DNA of 6,529 nt, taken from Phoenicibacter congonensis (GTDB lineage Bacteria; Actinomycetota; Coriobacteriia; Coriobacteriales; Eggerthellaceae). The stretch covers positions 1-6,529 of the forward strand of contig JAUMVS010000080.1 of the NCBI GenBank assembly GCA_030530045.1. Direction: 5' to 3'. Below, piece after piece: positions 1 through 6,389 of the stretch. Below the pieces are notes generated by a model, which saw only the letters and a program-made list of their open reading frames with translations, was not told where the DNA came from and made no database searches. Position numbers and translations under genes: made by a program. How positions within the stretch are numbered: the stretch's first letter is position 1; each line of letters starts with the position of its first letter.

Positions 1-5
1 CCCTT

Positions 6-25
6 ATTTTTAGTGTCCTAAAAAT
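6..25. other. AT-rich perfect hairpin at left edge
   Basis: ATTTTTAG at 6-13 and CTAAAAAT at 18-25 form a perfect 8-bp stem around a TGTC loop. It lies about 60 bp beyond the transporter stop codon. The stem is AT-rich and has no T-run on the minus-strand 3' side, so it is a poor intrinsic terminator. It could equally be part of a neighbouring element cut by the window edge. The structure is visible in the sequence; the role is unknown. Confidence 0.3.
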
Positions 26-34
26 GGGGTGCGG

Positions 35-63
35 TCTACAATGGGGACGATGAGTGTTGTGCA
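35..63 (+). repeat. Dispersed repeat, copy A
   Basis: The 15-bp core ATGGGGACGATGAGT is at 41-55, followed after two bases by the arm TGTGCA at 58-63. The left arm is degenerate (TCTACA at 35-40). The same core occurs four times in the window, twice here on the + strand and twice near the right end on the minus strand. The right arm of this copy and the left arm of the next form a perfect palindrome (TTGTGCA at 57-63, TGCACAA at 66-72). I do not recognise the repeat as a named element. Confidence 0.8.
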
Positions 64-65
64 AA

Positions 66-88
66 TGCACAATGGGGACGATGAGTTA
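66..88 (+). repeat. Dispersed repeat, copy B, overlapping the transporter stop codon
   Basis: The left arm TGCACA is at 66-71 and the 15-bp core at 72-86, starting 31 bp after the core of copy A in the same orientation. The right arm seen in other copies (TGTGCA) is absent. Instead, the TTA at the end of the core region (86-88) is the reverse complement of the TAA stop codon of the MFS gene. The repeat therefore abuts and supplies the end of that reading frame. Confidence 0.78.
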
Positions 89-1429
89 GTTCGTGATCTT
101 CACCTCCGAGAGCTCGGTGCCGGAGTGCTCGCGTGAGAAGATGATAGCGATCAGCGCGAGGACAGCGATGCCGACGAAGTAGAAGCCAGGTGCCAGCTGG
201 TTGCCAGTGACGCTGACGAGCCAGAGGCAGATAGCCGAGCAAGAACCGCCAAACAGAGCGTTAGCCAGGTTAAACGTAAACGCAAAACCGGTGAAGCGAA
301 CCTCGGTTGGGAACTGCTCGGAGAGGTAGGATGCCAGCGTGCCGTCGTTGATGCAGAGCAAGAGCGCCATGAAGAGCTCGGCCGCCAAAATGACGTAGAA
401 CTCAAGCGTGCTCATTGCCATGTAGCACGGAATCGTGAATACAACAAAGCCAATAGCTGCAATCAAAAGCATCCTCTTACGTCCGAAGTGGTCGGACAGC
501 CAACCTGACAGGAAGATAAACGCGATGTAGGCGAACAGAACAATCGTTGTGATTGTGCCCGCAAGTGATGCGTCATACTCAAGAACTGCCTCGAGGTAGG
601 ATGGCATAAATGTGAGTACCGCGTAGAATCCAATAGCGTTCAAAATAGCAGAACCAAAGCAAATGATGGTCGTTTTTGGATATTTGCGAATAACGTCACG
701 AACTGGTGTTTTGGAGCCAACCTCTTGGCCACCACTCTCAGCTTCTTCCATCATCTGCTCGTAGACTGGAGAGTCGGCAAGATGGGTTCGGATGTAGTTA
801 GTAATCCAACCAAGTGGAAGAGCAATCAAGAATGGGAAGCGCCAGCCCCACTCAGTTACGAACGGAACGTCTGCGCCGCCGCAAATTGCAAACATTGTGG
901 TTGCGAAGAACGAACCAACAAGAAGTCCAGTTGCGGTAGAAGCTGGAACAGCGGAAACGTAGAGACCCCTCTTTTTAACAGGCGCATATTCCGCGATAAA
1001 GGTGGAAGCGCCTGCGTATTCGCCGGAAGCCGAGAAGCTCTGAGTCATACGGCAAAGCAAGAGCAGAAGCGGTGCCGCGTAACCAATCATTGCGTATCCC
1101 GGCAAGCAGCCAATCAAGAACGTGGCGGCGGTCATTACGAGAATCGAAATCGACAGCGTCCACTTTCGGCCTTTTTTGTCTCCCATGTTTCCCCAAAACA
1201 AAGCTCCTATTGGACGCACGAGGAACGAAAGCGCAAAAACTGCGAATGCGGACATTGTTGTTACTAGCGGATCTCCTTCTGGGAAAAATACAAGTCCGAT
1301 AGTAACAGCAAAATAGGAGTAACTTGCGTAGTCAAACCACTCAATAAAGATCCCTAGGAACTAAGAGATAACAACCTTTTTGAGCATACCTTGTTTTTGC
1401 TCTTCGGTTAGTTGAATGTGCTCGCTCAT
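86..1429 (-). pseudogene. MHS-family MFS transporter with an in-frame amber codon
   Basis: This is an inner-membrane symporter of the metabolite:H+ symporter group of the major facilitator superfamily (the group of ProP, KgtP and ShiA). The substrate cannot be read from the sequence. From the ATG at 1429, preceded by a good GGGAGG site 8 bases upstream, the frame runs 447 codons to a TAA, a normal family length. Codon 23 (1361-1363) is TAG, inside the conserved first-helix motif: KKVVIS, stop, then FLGIFIEWFDYASY. Everything downstream is intact: RPIGALFWGNMGDKKGRK near residues 72-89 (loop 2-3 signature), QSFSASGEYAGA near 130, WRFPFLIALPLG near 196, DSPVYEQ near 219, SDHFGRKRM near 312-320 and FPTEVRFTGFAF near 373. 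The family usually has Ser where the stop lies, and TCG to TAG is one base change. An internal ATG at 1255 has no well-placed ribosome binding site and would lose helix 1. The gene is probably a very recent pseudogene, less likely a readthrough gene or sequencing error. Confidence 0.85.
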
Positions 1430-1465
1430 TTTTAAAACCTCCCTCGGTTAAAGTTGCACATTTAG

Positions 1466-1501
1466 AAAAAAGCGGGCTTCCACAAGAGCGTGGGAGCCCG
1501 C
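1466..1501 (-). terminator. Strong intrinsic terminator after the amidinotransferase gene
   Basis: GCGGGCTTCCAC (1472-1483) and GTGGGAGCCCGC (1490-1501) form a 12-bp GC-rich stem with one mismatch around a 6-base loop. On the minus strand it is followed directly by six T residues (complement of 1466-1471). It begins about 46 bp after the amidinotransferase stop codon and ends only 36 bp before the transporter start codon. The arc-amidinotransferase transcript should end here, with the transporter reached only by readthrough unless a promoter overlaps the hairpin. Confidence 0.9.
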
Positions 1502-1547
1502 CAAATCAACCGTTAAGTTGAAGCGTAAATTGACCTATACAGCCAAT

Positions 1548-2693
1548 TTATTCCCACATGTCTGGGCGAACGAGAGTCGAGTCTTTAACTCTGTTCGGGA
1601 AGTAATCCTCACAACCGCCTTCACGATAAACGTCAGCTGTGCTGCAGTGCAGACCGCCGCCAAATGGATATGCGTCGCGAAGGTCACAAGGAATGACGTT
1701 CATGCCGAGCTTGTCCATCTGCTCTTGCTGATGAACCTCAGATGCCTCAACAATGACAGTCTTAGGATCCAACACGAGGCAGTTCATTGACAGCCATACG
1801 CTCGAGTAGCATAGTGGTGGTGGCTCGGTGTGTGCCGGTTGCGCGGCGTCGACAATTTGCCAATCGTTGGCCTCAAAGATCGCACGCTGCTCCTCTGGAA
1901 GAGGACGCACAGGGTTGTTGATGATGAGACCTGGGCGCAGTGGAACAAACGTTGCGTCAATGTGGATTGGATATGGATCACCAGGGAAGTTAACAGCATG
2001 AATGCGAATGTCAGGATAATATCTCTGGAACCATTCCATTGCTGATCTGTTGGTTGTCAAACCGTGCTGGATAAAGAAGTCCTTACCCATTCTCATGACG
2101 TCAGCTGCGTCCCACATTGGCTCGACCTCGGTTGTAACAAAGTCTTTAGCAGCTGTGCGCTCTAGGCGCTCTTCGAGAGAAATCTTCTCGTCATAGTAGT
2201 TGTGCTTGTAGGACTTGTCGGTCAAACGAGGGCGTGGAGCCTGAGTCCATAGGAACTCTGGGTCCTCATCAAAGTACTGCTTCATGAGTGGCCAATAGGC
2301 GAGGTACTCAAAGTAGCGGCATCTAAATGAGTTAGCAGAAGCCATGATCTCATTGCCCACCGTCAACAAAATGTCGCGTGGAGGCATGCAGGTAAACATA
2401 GAGTCGTTGCGGAAGTCTGGGGTGCCGATTGCCTGGTTCCATTGCAAAGGTGTTGGACGGTCAACGACAACGCCGCGATCTTCCAAAATCTTAACCAGGT
2501 TCTCGAGGCACTCATTACCTCTCTCAACTGTGTCTAGTGGACGAAGACCCCACATGCCTCGCATTGCAGAATCAATTGGCACCTTCTCTGAAGTTGCTGG
2601 CTCCTCTGGTGGAATGACAGAATTGTCGCACCGGCCAACGATGACTCGTTTCAGAGGGTCCCAATCGTTCCATGAGTTAACGATTTTTGCCAT
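1548..2693 (-). CDS. L-arginine:glycine amidinotransferase-type enzyme
   Basis: This is a cytosolic amidinotransferase that moves the amidino group of arginine to an acceptor amine, releasing ornithine. Glycine is the classic acceptor, giving guanidinoacetate; the true acceptor is unknown. At 381 residues it matches vertebrate AGAT from my memory of that sequence along its full length. Shared blocks are EWDPL-like WDPLKRVIVGR (11-21), PRDILLTVGNEI (105-116), FVTTEVEPMWDAADVMR (185-201), HIDATF (244-249), WLSMN (300-304) and GGGLHCSTADV (345-355). The catalytic Asp195, His244 and Cys350 correspond to Asp254, His303 and Cys407 of the human enzyme. I chose the ATG at 2693 because AAAGGAGG ends 4 bases upstream; an in-frame ATG at 2720 lacks such a site and adds nine unrelated residues. 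The gene follows arcC by 81 bp and precedes a strong terminator, so it is probably the last enzyme of the arc transcript. Length and the WLSMN and GGGxHC blocks favour AGAT over arginine deiminase or the shorter arginine dihydrolases. Confidence 0.92.
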   Translation of the reverse strand: MAKIVNSWNDWDPLKRVIVGRCDNSVIPPEEPATSEKVPIDSAMRGMWGLRPLDTVERGNECLENLVKILEDRGVVVDRPTPLQWNQAIGTPDFRNDSMFTCMPPRDILLTVGNEIMASANSFRCRYFEYLAYWPLMKQYFDEDPEFLWTQAPRPRLTDKSYKHNYYDEKISLEERLERTAAKDFVTTEVEPMWDAADVMRMGKDFFIQHGLTTNRSAMEWFQRYYPDIRIHAVNFPGDPYPIHIDATFVPLRPGLIINNPVRPLPEEQRAIFEANDWQIVDAAQPAHTEPPPLCYSSVWLSMNCLVLDPKTVIVEASEVHQQEQMDKLGMNVIPCDLRDAYPFGGGLHCSTADVYREGGCEDYFPNRVKDSTLVRPDMWE

Positions 2694-2721
2694 AGTTCCT
2701 CCTTTCGAAAAAATGAACAAA

Positions 2722-2734
2722 ACAAAAATTTTGT
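2722..2734. promoter_or_regulatory. 13-bp palindrome upstream of the amidinotransferase gene
   Basis: ACAAAA and TTTTGT form a perfect palindrome around one central base, 29 bp upstream of the chosen start. On the minus strand it overlaps a -10-like TATACA (2732-2737), but I see no good -35 element 15-19 bp upstream of that. It may be an operator for an internal promoter or just AT-rich leader sequence. The rest of the 81-bp gap shows no terminator. Confidence 0.25.
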
Positions 2735-2774
2735 ATAGAATTCCGCCAGTTCGCGCGCATAAACAGGCAAAAAA

Positions 2775-3728
2775 CTAAGCCTTAATAACTGTGCCGGTGT
2801 TGCCTTTGAGGCCTTCCGCGGCACATTCAAGGGAAGTGATCAGTGCATGTCCACCCGGGAATTTCTCGAGGTAGTCGATGCAAGCTTCCACTTTAGGGAG
2901 CATCGAGCCAGGAGCAAATTGGCCTTGCTCGATGTATTCGCGTGCTTCAGCAATTGTCATTTCAGAAATTTCTTCCTGGTCAGGCTTGCCGAAGTTGATG
3001 CATACTTTCTCAACGGCGGTCAAAATCACGAGCATGTCGGCTTCAAATTCAGCAGCCATGCAGGCACTCGAGCGGTCTTTGTCGATTACCGCAGGAACTC
3101 CGATGTATTGACCGTTTTCTTCATAAACTGGCACTCCGCCACCGCCGCCTGCAATGACGATGTAGCCATCATCGACAAGGTCTTTTACGGCGTCGAGCTC
3201 AACAATTCTGATTGGCTCAGGACTAGCCACTACCTGGCGCCAACCACGACCTGCGTCTTCTTTAAAAGTGAGGCCAGTCTCTTCCGCTTTTGCTTTCGCT
3301 GCTTCTTCAGTCATGAAAGCTCCAACTGGTTTTGTTGGGTTTTCAAACGCAGGGTCGTTTTTGTCCACAAGAGTTTGTGTCACGACACATGCAGAAGAAC
3401 GAAGCATCTCGCGTTTTTTGAGTTCGTTAACAATCGCCTGCGAGAGGTGATAGCCGATGTAGCCTTGGCTCATCGCGCCGCACTCTGGGAACGGAATCTC
3501 AGGCGTTTTGCCATCGTTTGCGCTTGCGTAGGCAAACGCGTTGTTGATCATGCCCACCTGCGGACCATTTCCGTGAGAAACAACGATGTCGATGTCTTCC
3601 TCAACCATGTCCACAATGTGAGTTGCAGTGTTCTGCACGAGTTCGAGCTGCTCTGCAGGCGTGTTGCCAAGCGCGTTACCGCCGAGCGCAATTACAATCG
3701 TTTTACAACTGGACTTTTCGTAAGCCAT
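2775..3728 (-). CDS. arcC: Carbamate kinase
   Basis: Carbamate kinase catalyses the last step of the arginine deiminase pathway: carbamoyl phosphate plus ADP gives ATP, CO2 and ammonia in the cytosol. The 317 residues form one amino-acid-kinase fold of normal length. Visible motifs are IVIALGGNALG (11-21), VSHGNGPQVG (50-59), the PTKPVG lid segment (131-136), GRGWRQVVASPEP (160-172), AGGGGGVPV (193-201), VIDKDRSSA (214-222, with the phosphate-contacting lysine) and APGSMLPKVEA (272-282). The start at 3728 has a GCGAGG site about 6 bases upstream. arcC begins 15 bp after the arcB stop, so the two are certainly co-transcribed. It ends with TAG, showing that TAG is used as a normal stop in this genome. 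A long open frame on the opposite strand across this gene is a coding shadow. Confidence 0.97.
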   Translation of the reverse strand: MAYEKSSCKTIVIALGGNALGNTPAEQLELVQNTATHIVDMVEEDIDIVVSHGNGPQVGMINNAFAYASANDGKTPEIPFPECGAMSQGYIGYHLSQAIVNELKKREMLRSSACVVTQTLVDKNDPAFENPTKPVGAFMTEEAAKAKAEETGLTFKEDAGRGWRQVVASPEPIRIVELDAVKDLVDDGYIVIAGGGGGVPVYEENGQYIGVPAVIDKDRSSACMAAEFEADMLVILTAVEKVCINFGKPDQEEISEMTIAEAREYIEQGQFAPGSMLPKVEACIDYLEKFPGGHALITSLECAAEGLKGNTGTVIKA

Positions 3729-3743
3729 GGTTTCCTCGCTTTT

Positions 3744-4739
3744 CTATTTCAAGGTTGCGTACATCACAGCCTTGATGGTGTGCATGCGGTTTTCGGCCTC
3801 GTCGAAAACTCTCGACTGAGGTGACTCAAACACTTCGTCGGAAACTTCCATCTCGGTCACGCCGAATTGCTCAGCGATGTCGGCGCCGATTGTGGTGTTT
3901 GTGTCGTGGAATGCTGGTAGGCAGTGCAGGAAAATTGCCTCTGGGTCGGCCATTTCCATCACTTCTTTTGTGACGCGGAAAGGCTCGAGGTCTTTAATGC
4001 GTGTCTCCCAGACTTCTGCTGGCTCGCCCATTGAAACCCAAACGTCGGTGTAGATACAGTGAGCGCCTTTGACGGCATCGGCGACGTCGGAAGTGATTTT
4101 GATGGTGCAGCCGTTTTCTTCTGCGATTGGTGTGCAAGCGTCAATTACGTCTTGACCTGGAGCATTTGCCTCAGGGCAGCAAGCCACAAAGTTGAGGCCG
4201 AGCTTCGAGCAAATTACCATGAGAGAGCGAGCTACGTTGTTTGCAGCGTCACCCATAAACACGAGTGTTTTGCCCTTGATGTCGTAGTTAAACGCCTCTT
4301 GCATTGTCATGATGTCAGCGAGCATCTGAGTCGGATGCCACTCTGTGGTGAGGCCGTTCCAAACTGGAACACCAGCGTTAGCAGCCAGTTCCTCAACGTC
4401 AGACTGTGCAAAGCCTCTAAACTCGATGCCGTCGTAGAAACGACCAAGAACGCGGGCTGTGTCCTCGATGGATTCTTTGTTGCCCATCTGCGATGAGCCT
4501 GGGTCGAGGTAGGTTACGCCCATGCCCAAATCCATTGCGCCAACCTCGAATGAGCAACGTGTTCTTGTCGAAGTCTTCTGGAAAAGAAGAACAATGTTTT
4601 TGCCTTCAAGGTAGCGATGAGGAGTGCCGGTCAGCTTCAGGTTCTTGAGTTCTCTTGAAAGATCAAGAAGATAGTTGATTTCGTCAGTCGAAAAGTCGAG
4701 CAACTTCAAGAAGTGACGTCCGCTTAGTGATACTGGCAT
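3744..4739 (-). CDS. arcB: Ornithine carbamoyltransferase, catabolic
   Basis: The enzyme interconverts citrulline plus phosphate and ornithine plus carbamoyl phosphate. Its place between arcA and arcC indicates the catabolic, phosphorolytic direction. It is 331 residues, typical of the catabolic ArcB trimer subunit. The carbamoyl-phosphate loop STRTRCSFEVG is at 57-67, HPTQ at 135-138, the domain-junction MGDAANN at 162-168, the ornithine-binding DVWVSMGE at 232-239 and HCLPAFHD, with the conserved cysteine, at 272-279. The start at 4739 is preceded by AAAGGAAA at a suitable distance. It ends in TAG. arcA lies 74 bp upstream with a terminator-like hairpin between them, so arcB and arcC may be expressed at a different level from arcA. 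An anabolic argF role is possible by sequence alone but unlikely in this context. Confidence 0.96.
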   Translation of the reverse strand: MPVSLSGRHFLKLLDFSTDEINYLLDLSRELKNLKLTGTPHRYLEGKNIVLLFQKTSTRTRCSFEVGAMDLGMGVTYLDPGSSQMGNKESIEDTARVLGRFYDGIEFRGFAQSDVEELAANAGVPVWNGLTTEWHPTQMLADIMTMQEAFNYDIKGKTLVFMGDAANNVARSLMVICSKLGLNFVACCPEANAPGQDVIDACTPIAEENGCTIKITSDVADAVKGAHCIYTDVWVSMGEPAEVWETRIKDLEPFRVTKEVMEMADPEAIFLHCLPAFHDTNTTIGADIAEQFGVTEMEVSDEVFESPQSRVFDEAENRMHTIKAVMYATLK

Positions 4740-4763
4740 TTAGATTTCCTTTCTCTAACAATG

Positions 4764-4797
4764 AAAATAAAACCCTAAGGCGGGGCATTCCCGCCTT
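4764..4797 (-). terminator. Terminator-like hairpin between arcA and arcB
   Basis: AAGGCGGG (4777-4784) and CCCGCCTT (4790-4797) form a perfect 8-bp stem with a 5-base loop. On the minus strand AGGG and an interrupted T-run (TTTTATTTT) follow. It begins 17 bp after the arcA stop. The broken T-run and the downstream operon partners suggest partial termination or an mRNA processing and stabilising structure, giving more arcA than arcBC transcript. Confidence 0.7.
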
Positions 4798-4813
4798 TGA
4801 TAGGTAAGAAGAA

Positions 4814-6028
4814 TTAGTCTTCGCGCCAAGCTGGCATAGACATGCAACGTGGGCCGCCGCGGCCGCGTGAAAGTTCGGCGGAAGGAATTTCGACGACATC
4901 GATTCCTTTGTCGCGCAAAATCTCGTTTGTCACGTCGTTGCGCTCATAAACGATGACTTTGCCAGGGGAAACACACAGCGTGTTCGAGCCGTCGTTCCAC
5001 TGCTCGCGCTCGGCAATGATTCTGTCGCCGCCGCCGCATTTGATGAGTTTGACCTTGCGGTCGAGCTGTTTTCTTAAGATTTTCTTGAGAGATTTGGTTA
5101 CTTCTTTAACCTTGATTCCGCTGCCTTTTTTCGTCAGTTCATAAACTGTCAAAGGCCCAAGAATGCCTGGATGCACCACGAATTTGTCGTGATCGATTTG
5201 CGTGAACACAGTGTCGAGATGCATCATGGAGCGGTTGTTTGGAATCTTGAATGCAAGAATTGTGTCGATTGGTGAGTCCGATGAGAAGATGTTTTGTGCG
5301 AGCAGCTGAATTGCGTCTGCTGAAGTTCGCTGCGAGATGCCAACGGCCAGGCACTTCTCGCTGATATTTAGGATGTCCCCACCTTCGATGTTAAAAGGAT
5401 TGGTTCGACTGTAGTAGCGGGGAACATCCTTGAAATCGCTATGGTGAGTGAAGATGTACTCGCCATAAAGCGTCTCTCTGTTGCGGGTCTCGGAATACAT
5501 GTGATTGATTGAGACGCCGTTTCCAATCATCGCGAAGTTATCGCGCGTGAAGTAAAGATTTGGCATTGGCGGAACAATTAGTTCCGACTCTTCTGTGACA
5601 TAGGCCCGAAGAGAGTGCTTTGTGTCAACATCGAGCTCGTCGATGTTGATGCCTTCCATGGTTTTGAGCACGAACTCGAAGTTGCATTTGTATTCTGAGT
5701 CGAGATATTCCTCAACTGCATCGCGGTAATATTGCGAATGCACGCCTGCTTCGTCGAGCCATGTCTCGAAGAATTGTTTGCGAAGAGATGAGTCTTGCTC
5801 GAAGACTTCCGCCATGAGTTTTTCGAGGTAGAGGACCTTTGTCCCGCATGTCTCGAGTGCCTCGGCGAATGCGTCATGCTCGCGCTGCGCGACCTTTAGA
5901 AAAGGGATGTCGTCGAACAGAAGTTCTTCTAGAGTGTTCGGGGTGAGATTTAGAAGCTCTTTCCCAGGCCGGTGAAGAATGACTTGCGTCAGTGGCCCAA
6001 TTTCGGATTTTACATTCACTCGGGGCAT
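4814..6028 (-). CDS. arcA: Arginine deiminase
   Basis: Arginine deiminase hydrolyses arginine to citrulline and ammonia, the first step of the pathway, in the cytosol. The protein has 404 residues, normal for bacterial ArcA. Visible catalytic and substrate motifs are FTRDNFAMIG (160-169, with the guanidinium-binding Asp163), NIEGGD (213-218), MMHLDTVF (268-275, with catalytic His270) and RGRGGPRCMSMP (388-399, with nucleophile Cys395). The start at 6028 is preceded by GAGGAG with 7 bases of spacing. It is the first gene of the cluster, with about 500 bp of non-coding sequence upstream, so the main promoter should lie there. The frame is intact and ends in TAA. Confidence 0.97.
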   Translation of the reverse strand: MPRVNVKSEIGPLTQVILHRPGKELLNLTPNTLEELLFDDIPFLKVAQREHDAFAEALETCGTKVLYLEKLMAEVFEQDSSLRKQFFETWLDEAGVHSQYYRDAVEEYLDSEYKCNFEFVLKTMEGINIDELDVDTKHSLRAYVTEESELIVPPMPNLYFTRDNFAMIGNGVSINHMYSETRNRETLYGEYIFTHHSDFKDVPRYYSRTNPFNIEGGDILNISEKCLAVGISQRTSADAIQLLAQNIFSSDSPIDTILAFKIPNNRSMMHLDTVFTQIDHDKFVVHPGILGPLTVYELTKKGSGIKVKEVTKSLKKILRKQLDRKVKLIKCGGGDRIIAEREQWNDGSNTLCVSPGKVIVYERNDVTNEILRDKGIDVVEIPSAELSRGRGGPRCMSMPAWRED

Positions 6029-6105
6029 TTTGACTCCTCGGGTCTTGCTGAATAATAAAATCCACCAGCTAAAGATTTTTTACCATAATAACTTTCAAAA
6101 ACATG

Positions 6106-6228
6106 CGCAGAATTCTTTAATTTCTTTGGGAGATTTTCAGAAAATTATTTGTAAAACGCGATGAAAAATAGCAGGTACAGGCAACTTTTTTCCTTAACTT
6201 TTTTCACAAATTTTAAAGAATTTCTGCG
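6106..6228. promoter_or_regulatory. Separated inverted repeat pair in the arcA leader
   Basis: CGCAGAATTCTTTAA at 6106-6120 and TTAAAGAATTTCTGCG at 6213-6228 are reverse complements apart from one inserted base, with 92 bp between them. Each is itself palindromic at its core (AGAATTCT and AGAATTTCT). The distal copy lies within the spacer of the weak TTGCCG/TAAAAT promoter candidate. The arrangement fits two binding sites for one dimeric regulator, possibly with looping. The sequence match is direct; the regulatory role is inferred. Confidence 0.4.
6183..6205. repeat. Short tandem direct repeat in the arcA leader
   Basis: AACTTTTTTC occurs at 6183-6192 and again at 6196-6205, separated by CTT, a 13-bp period. 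It lies between the two inverted repeat sites. It could be a regulator site or a chance product of the T-rich stretch. Confidence 0.35.
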
Positions 6229-6319
6229 AACGGCAACCCCATTTGTTATCGCGTTCAAATAATCGCAGCACCTTTTCCTCGCGAAACCATGAACATCTCT
6301 GCCTGGTCGTTCATCGCGC

Positions 6320-6348
6320 TGCACACAACTCATCGTCCCCATTTAGCA
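6320..6348 (-). repeat. Dispersed repeat, copy C
   Basis: The 15-bp core is present on the minus strand (complement of 6328-6342). The arm TGTGCA is intact (complement of 6320-6325) and the other arm is degenerate (TGCTAA, complement of 6343-6348). It is inverted relative to copies A and B, so the enzyme cluster lies between oppositely oriented pairs. Confidence 0.8.
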
Positions 6349-6389
6349 CCTAATGTTTAAACAAACCTCGAAATGTTCAATTTATGCAT

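Larger units (their letters stand above)
6029..6319 (-). promoter_or_regulatory. AT-rich leader and probable promoter region of the arc operon
   Basis: About 290 bp upstream of arcA hold no convincing gene and are strongly AT-rich from 6060 to 6220. This is the expected location of the operon promoter. The best minus-strand candidates are weak. One pairs TTGCCG (complement of 6231-6236) with TAAAAT (complement of 6210-6215) at a short 15-bp spacing. The other is a lone -10-like TATTAT (complement of 6085-6090), 57 bp upstream of the start codon. I find no clear ARG box and no full CRP/FNR-type TGTGA-N6-TCACA site. One 65-residue open frame here (6145-6342) resembles nothing and is ignored. 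Confidence 0.45.

Noticed and set aside
1..40. Left-edge sequence considered as an insertion-sequence end
   Set aside because: The small hairpin and the TAGTGTCC stretch look IS-like, but without flanking sequence or a transposase no assignment can be supported.
35..88. Repeat copies considered as a CRISPR array
   Set aside because: There are only two units per side with unequal 31-bp and 70-bp periods, no uniform spacers and no cas genes.
725..1267. A 180-codon + strand frame antisense to the transporter
   Set aside because: Its composition is odd, it has no initiation signal, and it lies wholly within the MFS frame, which has clear family motifs.
1361..1363. TAG as a reassigned sense codon such as pyrrolysine
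   Set aside because: arcB and arcC end in TAG with genes following immediately, no Pyl genes are visible, and the site is a membrane helix position where Ser is usual.
2761..2790. Possible terminator directly after arcC
   Set aside because: Only a 3-bp GGC/GCC pairing is possible around the A-rich stretch, too weak to form a terminator.
2847..3824. A 325-codon open frame on the + strand antisense to arcC
   Set aside because: It overlaps the full-motif carbamate kinase gene, has no ribosome binding site or recognisable domain, and is explained by codon bias of the opposite strand.
4059..4496. A 145-codon + strand frame antisense to arcB
   Set aside because: It is a shadow of an intact ornithine carbamoyltransferase gene, and its protein has no family-like features.
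6145..6342. A 65-codon minus-strand frame starting in repeat copy C
   Set aside because: Its ATG is part of the repeat core, there is no ribosome binding site, and it runs through the AT-rich leader without a recognisable domain.
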